DNA from: JACCXG01 sp963836735
GTDB lineage: Bacteria > Acidobacteriota > Vicinamibacteria > Vicinamibacterales > 2-12-FULL-66-21
Assembly: GCA_963836735.1 (NCBI GenBank)
Contig: CAWIKP010000018.1
Location: forward strand, 496,001-560,000
DNA: 64,000 nt
Direction of reading: 5' to 3'
Position numbers and translations under genes: made by a program. Shown here one piece after another: positions 1 through 9,492 of the stretch (position 1 is its first letter; each line of letters starts with the position of its first letter). The notes under the pieces are model-generated. The model was not told the DNA's origin. It worked only from the letters and a program-made list of their open reading frames with translations, and searched no databases.

Positions 1-1009
1 GCCCCCGCCGCGCGACGGCGCGCGCGAGCAGCAGGTTCGCGACGTTTGCACAGGCGATGAGCAGCACGAGTCCGCACACGCCAAGCAGGATCTGCAGGCT
101 GCGTCCGTACTGTTCCTTCATGATGCCCACGCCCGAGCCTGCGGGCACCACCGCAATCGCCTGCCTCGGCAGGCTTTGAATCACGCCGGGCATCCAGTTC
201 GCGGGATACCCGGAATCATGCTGCATCCACTGATGCAGGATGCCCGTGAGCCGCGCCCCCATTCCGTCGGTGTGGGCGCCCGAACGCAGCCGTCCGATCA
301 CGCGGAGCCAGGCGGAGATCGGCTGGCGGAGGATGGAGGTCTCGCCGTTGATCAAGGGTTCCTGGTGCAGCGGAATCCACAAATCCGGAGGATCGCCTCG
401 CAGCGTCTCACCGAAGAACCCCGGCGGCGTGACGCCAACGACGGTGAAGGGGTGACCTTCGATCACGAAGGTGGCGCCGATCGCCGAGGTGTCGCCCCCG
501 TACGACGTCTGCCACGCGTGATGGCTGAGCACGACGACGGGAGGCGATGCGGGAGTGTCGTCGGCAGCGGTAAGGACACGGCCTCCGAGCGCATTGACGC
601 CCAGCGTGGAAAAGTAGCTGCCGCTCACGTATTCCGAGCGCAGCGGCCGCGGCGTGGTGTCGCCGTCCTGCCGGCGTACGCTCAATCGCCCGCCGCCCGC
701 CTGGAACGCCGTGAGCTCTTCGAATTCGGGCAGCTCCGCCTTCAGCCGTTCGAACAGCGGATACGAGAACATGCCCCAGCGATCCTGCGGTCCGCCCTGC
801 ACGCAGCAGCTGTCGCCGTCGCCGATGCGATAGAGCCGCGAGGGGTCGCTGACCGGCAGCGAGCGCAGCATCACGGCGTGGATGAGCGTGAAGATCGCCG
901 TGGTGCCGCCAATCCCGAGCGCCATCGTCAACACCGCCGTGAGCGTGAAGACACGCGCCACCCAGAACTGCCGCAGCGCATAACGAACTTCGCCGATGAG
1001 CCGTCCCAA
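1..1009 (-). CDS. ADOP-type FtsX/MacB permease, N-terminal part (cut by window edge)
   Basis: N-terminal third of an acidobacterial orphan ABC permease. TTG at 1009 is chosen as start because AGGAG lies about eight bases upstream and the reading GRLIGEVRYALRQF matches the usual ADOP opening. Visible are the first transmembrane segment (MALGIGGTTAIFTLIHAV), the periplasmic MacB core, and the second membrane region ending in LIACANVANLLLARAV, where the window stops. The frame is open throughout, with no frameshift. The family resembles MacB without its ATPase; substrates are generally unknown. It is transcribed away from the two-component genes at 1107-6021 on the same strand, so it could be their distal neighbour, but a 97-base gap separates it from them. 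Confidence 0.85.
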   Translation of the reverse strand, partial: MGRLIGEVRYALRQFWVARVFTLTAVLTMALGIGGTTAIFTLIHAVMLRSLPVSDPSRLYRIGDGDSCCVQGGPQDRWGMFSYPLFERLKAELPEFEELTAFQAGGGRLSVRRQDGDTTPRPLRSEYVSGSYFSTLGVNALGGRVLTAADDTPASPPVVVLSHHAWQTSYGGDTSAIGATFVIEGHPFTVVGVTPPGFFGETLRGDPPDLWIPLHQEPLINGETSILRQPISAWLRVIGRLRSGAHTDGMGARLTGILHQWMQHDSGYPANWMPGVIQSLPRQAIAVVPAGSGVGIMKEQYGRSLQILLGVCGLVLLIACANVANLLLARAVARRG

Positions 1010-1106
1010 CGTCTGCTCCTTTGGTGAGGCGAACTGTTTGCCTCGTGCCTTAGACGGGGATGCCCACGGATTCGTTTAGGGGGTCATCGGCTACAGAGCT
1101 TGTGAA

Positions 1107-2279
1107 CTATTGAGTTGCGTGGCTTCCGCCTTGAGGCGGACCGCCATATCTCACCGCCAGCACCGTGATGTCGTCCGACTGCCGGGCGCCGGCCGCAAAG
1201 GCGCGCACGTCCGACAGCACACGCGTGACGATGTCCGTCGGCGTTGCGCCGGCGCAGGCCGCCAGCACTGCAAGCAGCCGCTCCTCTCCGTAGAAGGCGT
1301 CTTCAGTATTCGTCGCTTCCGACACCCCGTCGGAAAACAGGACGAAGGTGTCGCCGGCCTCGAGCGGCAGGGCTTCCCGCTCGATCGGGTTGTCCGGCCA
1401 GAGGCCGGCCGGCCGTCCGGTCGACGGGCAGGCCAGGCGAGGCGGTTGGCCGGGCGAGACGACGGCGAGCTGGTGATGGCCCGCTCCCGCACAGGACAGG
1501 CGCTTCTGCTCCAGATCGAAGACGAGGCACTGCAGCGTGACGAACATGCCGCGGGGATTCGTCTCCGCGAGATCGTCGTTCAGGCGACGGAGGATCTCGT
1601 CCGGATCAGCGATCTGTCTCGCAAGCGTGCGAAGAACCGTGACCGCGACGGCCATGAACAAGGCGGCGGGGATCCCCTTGCCGGACACGTCCCCGAGGGC
1701 AACGACAACCCGCCGGTCGGACACGCGCAGCACCTCATACAGATCGCCACCGACCTCGCGCACGGGCTCGATCACGGCGTCGACCTCGAGGCCGGTACCT
1801 TTGGTGAGACTCGCGAGATCCGCGGGAAGAATCCCCATCTGGATCTCACGCGCGATCCGGAGATCTCTGGTCATGGCTTCGCGCACGGCGTCGGCATAGG
1901 CCTTCGCCTTGAGCAGCGAGCGCACGCGTGCCTTGACTTCGAGCACCTCGAACGGCTTCGTGAGGTAGTCGTTGCCGCCCACCTCGAATCCCTGCGCCTT
2001 GTTCTTCACGTCCTCCAGCGCGCTCAGGAACATCACCGGCAGCTCGCGCGTCGCTTCGCGCGCCCGGAGTTGCCGGCACACTTCGTAGCCGTCCACGTCG
2101 GGCATCATGATGTCGAGCAGCACCAGGTCCGGCGGGTTCTTCTCCACGCTGCGCAGGGCGGCACTGCCGTCGACGGCGACACTGAGCTTGTAGTCGTTGC
2201 GCAGGGCCTCGACGAGGATGTCGATGTTCGCCCGGGTGTCGTCGACGATGAGGATGCGGCTCTCCGAGAGATCCTTCAC
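1107..2279 (-). CDS. Response regulator with PP2C/SpoIIE-type phosphatase output
   Basis: A 390-residue cytoplasmic protein. Residues 7-125 form a REC domain with acidic pair D13/D14, phospho-acceptor D56 (LLDIMMPD) and K108 (LTKPFE). After a helical linker (RDLRIAREIQ), residues about 150-380 form an RsbU/SpoIIE-like PP2C phosphatase with GGDLYEV, GDVSGKGIPAALFMA and SDGVSEA/SDDITVL metal-binding motifs. Family members dephosphorylate anti-anti-sigma factors in partner-switching cascades. It lies directly downstream of the hybrid kinase whose C terminus carries an Hpt domain, so a phosphorelay Hpt to REC-PP2C is the likely job, comparable to HptB-HsbR in Pseudomonas (inference). The last residues, GGPPQGGSHATQ, are encoded by a REP-like palindrome. 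Confidence 0.93.
   Translation of the reverse strand: MKDLSESRILIVDDTRANIDILVEALRNDYKLSVAVDGSAALRSVEKNPPDLVLLDIMMPDVDGYEVCRQLRAREATRELPVMFLSALEDVKNKAQGFEVGGNDYLTKPFEVLEVKARVRSLLKAKAYADAVREAMTRDLRIAREIQMGILPADLASLTKGTGLEVDAVIEPVREVGGDLYEVLRVSDRRVVVALGDVSGKGIPAALFMAVAVTVLRTLARQIADPDEILRRLNDDLAETNPRGMFVTLQCLVFDLEQKRLSCAGAGHHQLAVVSPGQPPRLACPSTGRPAGLWPDNPIEREALPLEAGDTFVLFSDGVSEATNTEDAFYGEERLLAVLAACAGATPTDIVTRVLSDVRAFAAGARQSDDITVLAVRYGGPPQGGSHATQ
1117..1140. repeat. REP-like palindrome overlapping a gene 3' end
   Basis: Imperfect inverted repeat with the sequence GTGGCTTCCGCC-TTGA-GGCGGA, the same family as those at 7672, 25996, 45234, 54302, 55608 and 60656. It supplies the C-terminal codons and stop of the response regulator-phosphatase gene. 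Confidence 0.8.
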
Positions 2280-2308
2280 GGTAGCAACTCCTATGGGTGG
2301 ACAAACAG

Positions 2309-2441
2309 CATTGGGATCCGCTGGTCCGCTGGTCCGCTGGTCCGGGATCGGTGTCCGAACTACCGGCCGAGCGGCCCGGTGCCCCCAGCGAGCCTAGCGG
2401 CCCAGCGGCCCAGCGGCCTAGCGGACCAGCGGATCCCAATG
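2309..2441. repeat. Palindrome with GGTCCGCT tandem-repeat arms
   Basis: The left arm starts ATTGGGATCCGCT and continues with three GGTCCGCT octamers; the right arm is their complement and ends AGCGGATCCCAAT. The loop is GC-rich and not obviously coding. The right arm contains the last seven codons and the stop of the hybrid kinase gene (HWDPLVR). It fills most of the 138 bases between kinase and response regulator genes. Related copies are at 34029 and 36083. Confidence 0.85.
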
Positions 2442-5400
2442 CTGGAGCACTTCCTCCAGTCGCGTCTGCGCTTCGGCGAACGAGTAGTCCTCGAGGAGAC
2501 GCTCGAACTGCGGCCACGCGTCATCGGTGAACAAGGGACGCAGCGCCGCACGGTTGGTCGCGACGAAATCCGACGCTGCCGGGTCGAGCGCCGACAGCAA
2601 GGCCAGCAATTCTGCCGCGGCCTTTCGCGACTCGACGGGATTCACGGAACGGACAGCTGGCTCCGGCGCAGGAGTCTGCACGGCTGCCGGCTCGCGCGCG
2701 TTGCGCAGCGCCGCGACCATCGGCTCGAGCTGCGCCGCGACCTGTTGTCTCGCCGCCGTGAGCTCGTCCGCGCCGGCACGATTCCGAATCAGCTTCTCCA
2801 GCACGCCGGCAACGGATTGCACCGGGGTTGCGCCGATATTGCCCGCCACACCTTTGAGGGTGTGCGCCAGTCGTTCGGCGAGCGCGTCGTCGCCGCTCTT
2901 CAGCGCGTTCCCGATCTGGTCGACGGTCTGAGCCTGCTGTTCGACGAACTGGCCGAGCAGCTTCAGATACAACCCGACGTTGCCCCCGACGCGCGACAGG
3001 CCGCTCTGTGTGTCGAGGCCGGCCACGACTGGCAAACGCGTGGAGTCATTCGGCGGCAGGTCGTCCGGCACGGCGCGGGGCACAGGCTGCCCTGATTCCC
3101 GGGTGCGCACGGTCGGCTCGTAGAACCGTCCAACGGTATCGAGCAGGCTCGCCGGATCGATCGGTTTCGCCACGTGGTCGTTCATCCCCGACGCCAGGCA
3201 GCGCTGCCGTTCCTCGATCGTCGCGTGCGCCGTCATGGCGACGATCGGCAGCGACGCCGTGCGCGGATCCGCCCGCAGCTTCGCGGTCGCCTGGTAGCCA
3301 TCCATTTCCGGCATCTGCAGGTCCATCAGCACCGCATCGAACGGCGGCGGCTGCGGGCCGGCCGCCAGAATCTCGACCGCCTCGCGTCCGTTGTTCGCGA
3401 CCGTGACCGTCGCCCCGGCGCCCTCGAGCAGCTCGACGGCGATCTGCTGGTTGATTTCGTTGTCCTCGGCGAGGAGAATCCGGGCGCCCGCCAGACGGGT
3501 GCTCTCCGGCTCCGCGACGGCGATGCGTTCAGACTCGCCGTGTGCGAAGACGTTCACCAGCGTGTCGACGATCATCGACCTGGTCACCGGCTTGAGGAGA
3601 AAGCCATCGAGCTGCAGCCGTTCGGCCTCGTCGCGGACTTCCTCACGTCCAAATGCGGTGACGAGCACGATTGCCGGGTGATGGCTCAGCGTCTCGTCGC
3701 TCTTGATGTGCCTGCTGGCCTGCAGACCGTCCATCCCCGGCATGCGCCAGTCCATGAAGACGATGTCGTAGGGTTCGGTGCGATCCTGACGCTGAACCGC
3801 CGAGATCGCTTCCTTCCCCGATCCAGCGACATCGACGTGGCTGACGACGCTGGTCAGGGGTTCCTGGAGAATCTCGCGTGCGGCGGCGTTGTCGTCCACG
3901 ATCAGCACGCGGAGGCGCGCGAGCCTGGCCGGAACGATCCGTCTCGAGGCCATCGCGTCGCCGGCGCCGAGCCAGGTCGTGAAATAGAACGCCGTTCCGA
4001 CGCCGGGCTCGCTTTCGAGCCAGATGCGTCCTCCCATCAGCTCGACGAGCCGGCGGGAGATCGTGAGGCCGAGCCCCGTGCCGCCATGCTTGCGGGTCGT
4101 CGACATGTCGGCCTGCGTGAACGGCTGAAACAGCCTTGCCGACTGCTCAGGCGTCATGCCGATGCCGGTGTCACGCACCGCGAACTTGAGCTGGACCTTC
4201 TCACCGGTGCGTTCGAGCAGCTCGATGCTCACGCGAATCTCGCCGCGCTCGGTGAACTTCACCGCGTTGTTGACGCAGTTGGTCAGGATCTGGCCGAGCC
4301 GGATCGGATCGCCCACCAGGCGATCCGGGATCCCGGGTGCGACATGGACGAGGAATTCGAGCCCCTTCTCATGCGCTTTCTGCGCGGTGAGCGTCGTGAC
4401 CGAGCCGATCACGTCGTCGAGCTCGAAATCGATCGATTCGAGATCGAGCCTGCCAGCTTCGATCTTGGAGAAGTCGAGGATGTCGTTGATCACCGCCAGC
4501 AGCGAAGTGCCGGCATTGTGAATCTTGCCAACGTAGTCGCGCTGCTTGGGCGACATCTCGGTCTTGAGCGCGAGATGCGACAGCCCGATGATCGCGTTCA
4601 TCGGGGTGCGGATCTCGTGACTCATGTTGGCGAGGAACATCGACTTCATCTCGGTCGCTTCCTCGGCCTTCCGTCTCGCCGCGACCAGTTCCGTCGCCTG
4701 ATCCTCGAGCTGCGCCGCCTGTTCACGGGTCTGTCCCAGCAGCGCCTGCGTATCGAGGTTGCGCTGCAGGATGTCCAGGCTCATGCCGACGACGGGCAGC
4801 AGTTCGTCGAGCAGGGATTGCTCCTGCGGGTTGAACGGCCGGAAGGAGGCGACTTCGAGCACGCCGAGCAGCGTATCCTGGGACATCGCCGGCAGCGCGC
4901 TCGTCTGTGTGGGCGCCGCCTCGCCCAGGCCAGAGCCAATCCGGACGTAGCCCGGGGGCAGGCTGGTCAGCGCCACGACGCGCCGCTCGAGCGCGCACTG
5001 GCCAACCAGTCCTTCACCGAGGTGAATCGGATCGGATGCGCCGGTGCCGCCGGAGAGTCCGTACGTCGCGACGGGCGCCGCATGGCCGAGCGCCTTGTCG
5101 AAGACATAGAACGCACCAGCGCCTCCCCCGAGCATCGGCATCAGCCCTGAGAGGAGCCGCTGGCCGAATTCGGCGAGTGACTGCGCGCCCTGCAACTCGC
5201 CGGTGAGCCGCGAGACGTTCGACTTCACCCAGCGTTGCTGGTCGGTCGCGGCGGCCCCGTGCTTGAGCACGTCGATCGATCGTGCCAGGCCGCCCGTCTC
5301 GTCGGTCGCGTCGACGAACGGGACCGGTCGCGCGTAGTCGCCGCCGGCAATGTCCCGGACGGATCCATCGAGGGCCTGGATGGGGCCGACGATCCGCCGG

Positions 5401-6021
5401 AAGGTCAGGACGCCGAGGAGGCTGGTGAGCAGGAACGCGGCGCCGTCCGCGAACAGGATTTGCCACTGAAACCGTTCGATGACCCGGATGGATTCGCTCC
5501 CGGCAACCCTGGCGGACTCCTCGTCGGCCGCAATCCACTCGTTCGACACCTTGCTCAGTTCGAACCCGACGCACAATGAGCTGGTTGTTGAGCAGATCGA
5601 CTGCGTCGTCGCGGCGTCCAGCGTCCACCAGAGCCATGGACTGTTTCGCGCCGGCGACCCACTCGCGGCTGCCCGCCTTGTATTCGTCGAGCAGGCGCCG
5701 CTCTCTCCCACCGAGGACCAGGGTGTCGGCGTATTCCTTCAGGAGCCGGGTGACGTCGCGCTCGTCCTCGTCGAACGCCGTTCGCGCGTCCTTGCGACCG
5801 GTGTCGTCGGTCGCGAGCAGGTAAGAGCGGACGTTGACCCGCATCTCGGAGAAGCCACGCGACAGGTTCCCCACGGTTGCGAGCGCCACGATCCGGGACT
5901 CGGCGACGAACCGGCTGCGCGCCTCGATGCGGGCCAGCTGGATCCGGGTGAAGACGCCGAGCCCCAGCATGGCCACCAGCGGCACCGCGAGGAGGATGAT
6001 CAGGCGTTTGGCGATCGTCAT
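2418..6021 (-). CDS. Hybrid sensor histidine kinase HAMP-GAF-HisKA-HATPase-REC-REC-Hpt (one frameshift)
   Basis: About 1200 residues once a +1 frameshift near 5561 is removed (length 3604 = 3n+1). The ATG at 6021 begins MTIAKRLIILLAVPLVAMLG, a membrane segment followed by a helical periplasmic sensor region, a second membrane segment and HAMP. Then come a GAF-like domain, a HisKA dimerisation domain with the phospho-histidine near residue 468 (MSHEIRTPMNA), HATPase motifs (DTGIGM, GGTGLGL), two receiver domains with Asp near residues 756 (FMDWRMPGMDG) and 899 (LMDLQMPEMDG), and a C-terminal Hpt domain with His near 1053 (LAHTLKGVAG). This is BarA/GacS-like architecture. The downstream REC-PP2C protein is its probable partner. 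The frame is restored by deleting one C or G at TTCGAA, giving a continuous RR-ELSKVSNEW reading. Confidence 0.9.
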
Positions 6022-6353
6022 GGCTCGGCCAGGAAATCCTTCCGCCTGAAACGCTACACTAGCGAAGCCGCGCCTCGACCATCGCAGCGCCGCCTCGCCA
6101 GGTCGCACTCTTCGATAACGCCCCCGGCATTCCGCGGATCGGCTGCGGGATTCGGAGGCTGTTCCGCCGTATTCCGAGGCGCGGCGTCGCCGTGACGGGG
6201 CGCCGCCCGCGGATTCCGGCTGTTGATCGATGGCCGGCCCGCGCAACGACCGGATTGATCGAAAATCCGGTGGTTCGCACCGGAGATTTCCGGCAAGTTC
6301 AGTACCGCAGAGGATGGACCACCAGACCACCAGGTACACAATGGAGAAGTGAA
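6022..6353. other. Intergenic region between divergent kinase and esterase genes
   Basis: 332 bases with no supported gene. Next to the kinase start is a half REP-like sequence (TTCCGCCTGAAACG). The esterase side carries GGAG eight bases before its ATG. I see no convincing -35/-10 pair. Confidence 0.5.
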
Positions 6354-7661
6354 ATGCGCATCCAGATTCCGGCAGTCGCGATTACCGTGCTCACGTGTTC
6401 CCTCGCGTTGTCGGGCCAGCAGCCACCGGCGGCGCCGGGTCAGGCCGCGCCACTACCGCCACAGCCTGGCGGCGGCCGGGGGCCGCAGGGGCCGCAGGTC
6501 GTCTCGCCCGAGGTGAACGCCGATCGAACGGTCACGCTCCGGCTGCTCGCGCCGAAGGCGACGGAAGTGACGGTCACCGGAGAAATCCTCAACGGCGCGC
6601 AGCCGAAGCCGATGACCAAGGGAGAGGACGGCATCTGGACGGTCACGATGCCGGCGGTGCCGCCTGACGTCTACACCTACGCGTTCAACATCGACGGCGT
6701 GAATACGACGGATCCTCGCAACCCGTGGATCAAGCTGGTTGCGGGCACCGGCCTCGCCTCACAGGTGCAGGTGGCAGGCGACGGGCCGCAGTTCTGGGAC
6801 TCGAAGCCGGTGCCGCACGGACTGCTGCAGATCGTCACCTACGAGTCCAAAGCGACCAACGCGACCCGGCAGGCGTATGTCTACACACCGCCGGACTACA
6901 ACTTCCGGTCGAACGCGAGATACCCGGTGCTGTACCTGTTGCACGGCGGCGGCGACCTGGATCCGGGATGGTCGATGACCGGCCGGGCGCACATCATCAT
7001 GGACAACCTGATCGCCGAGAAGAAGGCGCGGCCCATGATCGTGGTGATGCCGCTGGCCCGGGGCGGCGGGAGCCTTGGGCTCGGTCCGAACGGGATGGCA
7101 CCGGGCATCAACGCGGCGGGGAACGTCGCGCCGGGCGGCCGCGGCGGCGCCGGCCGCGGCGCCGGCGCTCCGGGTGCCGCGCCGGCAGCGCCTCCGTCGC
7201 CCGCACCGCTTCAGGCGTTCGCGCAGGACTTCATCGGCGATCTGATGCCGCTCGTCGAGAAGACCTTCCGCACCTCGGCCCGGCCCGAGGATCGCGCGAT
7301 TGCCGGACTCTCGGCGGGGGGTGCCGCGACGATCAACACCGCGTTCAGCCGGCCCGACCTGTTTCGGTATGTCGTGATCATGAGCGCGGGCGGCGGCCAG
7401 AACCTGGAAGCGTCGTATCCGAAGTTCTTCGGCAGCAGCGCGGCGGCGGCGAAACAGATGAAACTGCTGTGGCTGGGAGCCGGCGACGGAGACTTCGCGC
7501 TCAACGGCACGAAGGCGCTGGACGAGGTGCTCACGAAGAACGGCGTGAAGCACTCGTTCACGATACGGCCGGGCTATCGGCACGAATGGCGGCTCTGGCG
7601 CCAGGACCTGTGGGAGTTCGCGCCGCTGCTCTTCCAGGAGGGAGCGAAGGGGACCCAGTAA
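6354..7661 (+). CDS. Exported esterase of the FrmB/feruloyl-esterase (esterase D) family with N-terminal E-set domain
   Basis: 435 residues from the ATG at 6354, preceded by GGAGAAGTGAA; the start gives a clean signal peptide (MRIQIPAVAITVLTCSLALSG) followed by a Pro/Gly-rich linker. Residues about 45-130 resemble the immunoglobulin-like E-set/CBM48 domain found in front of such esterases (LRLLAPKATEVTVTGE). The alpha/beta-hydrolase part has LLHGGGD for the oxyanion region and nucleophile Ser near residue 320 in AGLSAGG; the catalytic His is probably in RPGYRHEWRLWR near the C terminus. A Gly/Ala/Pro-rich insert (about residues 255-285) interrupts the hydrolase fold. Members cleave acetyl or feruloyl esters of plant polysaccharides in the periplasm or outside; the exact substrate cannot be told here. 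Confidence 0.88.
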   Translation: MRIQIPAVAITVLTCSLALSGQQPPAAPGQAAPLPPQPGGGRGPQGPQVVSPEVNADRTVTLRLLAPKATEVTVTGEILNGAQPKPMTKGEDGIWTVTMPAVPPDVYTYAFNIDGVNTTDPRNPWIKLVAGTGLASQVQVAGDGPQFWDSKPVPHGLLQIVTYESKATNATRQAYVYTPPDYNFRSNARYPVLYLLHGGGDLDPGWSMTGRAHIIMDNLIAEKKARPMIVVMPLARGGGSLGLGPNGMAPGINAAGNVAPGGRGGAGRGAGAPGAAPAAPPSPAPLQAFAQDFIGDLMPLVEKTFRTSARPEDRAIAGLSAGGAATINTAFSRPDLFRYVVIMSAGGGQNLEASYPKFFGSSAAAAKQMKLLWLGAGDGDFALNGTKALDEVLTKNGVKHSFTIRPGYRHEWRLWRQDLWEFAPLLFQEGAKGTQ

Positions 7662-7671
7662 AGACATAGGA

Positions 7672-7741
7672 GCGTGGCTTCCGGCTTTAGCCGGAAGGCT
7701 GCGGGCGGCGTTCGACTTCCGCCTAAAGGCGGAAGCCACGC
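7672..7741. repeat. Paired REP (BIME-like) element between convergent genes
   Basis: Two hairpins, CTTCCGGCTTTAGCCGGAAG and CTTCCGCCTAAAGGCGGAAG, separated by a GCGGGCGGCGTTC spacer and enclosed by GCGTGG/CCACGC. The same arrangement and spacer recur at 54302. It sits between the 3' ends of the esterase and HTH genes and could also act as a two-way terminator. Confidence 0.88.
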
Positions 7742-7753
7742 ATTTACTTCGCG

Positions 7754-8377
7754 CTAGAGGTGCGCGAAGGTCGTGCTGGCGGTCTCCCCCACGCCAGGGA
7801 CATCCGGAGACTCTGATTCGGATGCCGACGGAGCGGATTGCGGCTGCTGGCGCACGCGCTTGAACATCCAATAGAGAAGCGGGTCGTCGCTGATCAGGCG
7901 GCCGACGGTGAAGTAGGCCAGCACCAATCCCACTGTCGCCCACACGCTCGCATCGAATCCGACCTGCGCGATCGCGGCAATCAGCGCTCCGAGGAGCAGC
8001 TCGGTCGCCGCAAGCCCTGCGCGACGCGCGAGCGCCGCCGGATCCGGGGGCTCCTCGACGAGGGCGAGGCGCAGCGGAGGCGTCCTCGGGCTCAGCGCGG
8101 GCGCCGGCTCGACGCCGTTCGCGTGCCCAACGGCGCCGAATGCCGCCAGGAATTCTTCTACCGTCTCGTCAGGATTGAGCCCAATCGCCTCGGCGTAGCC
8201 GCGAACATAGGCGCGCGCGAAGAGGCCGGTCGGCCAGCGTGAGCAGTCGCCGGCCTCGAGGCCGGTGAACAGCGCAACCGACAGTTTGCTGTTTTGGGAA
8301 ATTCTCGCCAGCGTGACGCCCGCGCGCTCGCGCTGCCGCTTCAAGCGCTCCCCGAGGGCGCGGCGATCGCTCACCAT
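7754..8377 (-). CDS. RodZ-like HTH protein with C-terminal membrane segments
   Basis: 207 residues from the ATG at 8377, which has AGGAGGAG just upstream and overlaps the stop of the small gene before it (ATGGTGA). Residues about 8-75 are a helix-turn-helix of the HTH_25/RodZ kind (LGERLKRQRERAGVTLARIS ... AYVRGYAEAIGLNPDETVEEFL). After a Pro-rich linker come two hydrophobic stretches (TELLLGALIAAIAQV and WATVGLVLAYFTVGRLI). RodZ-type proteins link cytoplasmic HTH domains to the membrane; this one is shorter and lacks the periplasmic beta domain, so a role in cell shape is not assured. Stand-alone role unknown. Confidence 0.75.
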   Translation of the reverse strand: MVSDRRALGERLKRQRERAGVTLARISQNSKLSVALFTGLEAGDCSRWPTGLFARAYVRGYAEAIGLNPDETVEEFLAAFGAVGHANGVEPAPALSPRTPPLRLALVEEPPDPAALARRAGLAATELLLGALIAAIAQVGFDASVWATVGLVLAYFTVGRLISDDPLLYWMFKRVRQQPQSAPSASESESPDVPGVGETASTTFAHL

Positions 8378-8529
8378 TGCTGCTCCTCCTTCGCACGCGC
8401 CTGCGCGAGCCAGTCGCCGCTGAGCTGTTCGTTGGAGATTTCGGTGGACCGGGCCCGGGTGAAGTGCGCGATCGCCCCCGCCGCGAGAGCCAGCAGACCT
8501 CCGGCCATTACAAGGAGTTTGAGAGTCAT
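8371..8529 (-). CDS. Small membrane protein, 52 residues
   Basis: Short reading frame ATG 8529 to TGA 8371. The product begins MTLKLLVMAGGLLALAAGAI, a single N-terminal membrane helix, followed by a short charged tail ending AKEEQQW. Its stop overlaps the start of the HTH-membrane gene by seven bases, and its own 3' codons (AAGGAGGAGCAG) contain that gene's ribosome binding site, so the two are translationally coupled. No family recognised. Coupling and helix make it a credible gene. Confidence 0.65.
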   Translation of the reverse strand: MTLKLLVMAGGLLALAAGAIAHFTRARSTEISNEQLSGDWLAQARAKEEQQW

Positions 8530-8688
8530 TCGGTGACGACAGTCTGTTAGCTTTGAACTGTTGACGCTGCAAAAACAGGTCCTCGTCGCAGAATCGAATG
8601 GCTCGGCGATTCGTGGCGCACGGCCGAATCGAACAGGGGACTGCGTCGGATTCTACTGCGGTAAGGATTACGCCGTTACAAGAATTTC

Positions 8689-9480
8689 ATGGGGCACGGT
8701 CCGTCAGAGTCACTATTCTCGTCGTGGATCGCGGCGCTCGACGAGCGGCATCTCGCCGACCTCACGCTGCCCGAAGTTGGCCGGGCGCTGAGGGCGCTCT
8801 CGTCGTGCTACGTCGAGCGGAGATCGCGACTGGCCGAGGGTGCCGCTCTCGAAGGTGCCGGCAAGCGGGCCGCCTTCGCGCTGTTCTATGCCCCTCTCCA
8901 CTTTCAGGCCACCGCCCACATTGTCCAGGAGCTCGCAGCCGATGAGGTCTCGGAGATTCTGGACCTTGGCTGCGGAACCGGGGCGGCCGGCGCCGCGTGG
9001 GCGCTTGCCACGGCGGGATCCGCCAGGGTCAGCGGGTTCGATCGAAGCGCCTGGGCGATCGCCGAGGCGAACTGGACCTATCGGCAGCTGCGGGTCGGAG
9101 GCCGGGCGACCCGACAGGATCTCACCCGCGTAGAGTTCCGTCCCCGGCGGGGGCTGGGGATCCTCGCCGCCTACGCGATCAACGAGCTGCCCGACGCGGC
9201 GCGCGCGGCGGTCCTCCCGCGGCTCCTGGACGCTGGCCAGCGGGACGCCGCCGTCCTGATCATCGAGCCCATCGCCCGCCGGCTGGCGCCCTGGTGGGCC
9301 GCGTGGGAGTCTGCCTTCACCGCGGCCGGAGGCCGCGCCGACGAGTGGCGGGTGCCCTCGACCCTTCCCCCGCGCCAACGGCAGCTGGCAAAATCCGCCG
9401 GGCTGAACCCGCGTGAGCTGACCGCCCGCACCCTGTTCATGAGTGCAGGCGCCGGGCGAACCGCGCGAACCCTACGGTAG
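8689..9480 (+). CDS. Class I SAM-dependent methyltransferase
   Basis: 263 residues. The SAM-binding motif I is clear at residues 90-98 (ILDLGCGTG), followed by SGFDRSAWAIAEA (motif II acidic residue) and NELPDAARAAVLPRLL (post-motif region). The N-terminal 80 residues are helical with YAPLHFQATAHIVQEL just ahead of the Rossmann fold. Substrate cannot be inferred. It is first gene of a tight + strand group: the symporter starts 12 bases after its stop. The start at 8689 has no strong Shine-Dalgarno. Confidence 0.8.
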   Translation: MGHGPSESLFSSWIAALDERHLADLTLPEVGRALRALSSCYVERRSRLAEGAALEGAGKRAAFALFYAPLHFQATAHIVQELAADEVSEILDLGCGTGAAGAAWALATAGSARVSGFDRSAWAIAEANWTYRQLRVGGRATRQDLTRVEFRPRRGLGILAAYAINELPDAARAAVLPRLLDAGQRDAAVLIIEPIARRLAPWWAAWESAFTAAGGRADEWRVPSTLPPRQRQLAKSAGLNPRELTARTLFMSAGAGRTARTLR

Positions 9481-9492
9481 AATCCCTGCTGA

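Noticed and set aside
1110..5150. Long plus-strand open frames opposite the kinase and phosphatase genes
   Set aside because: Arg/His/Asp-rich shadows with no motif; the minus-strand genes show full domain sets.
8560..8680. Possible tRNA with a TTCGATTC T-loop on the minus strand
   Set aside because: T-stem and acceptor stem do not pair and no anticodon arm can be drawn.
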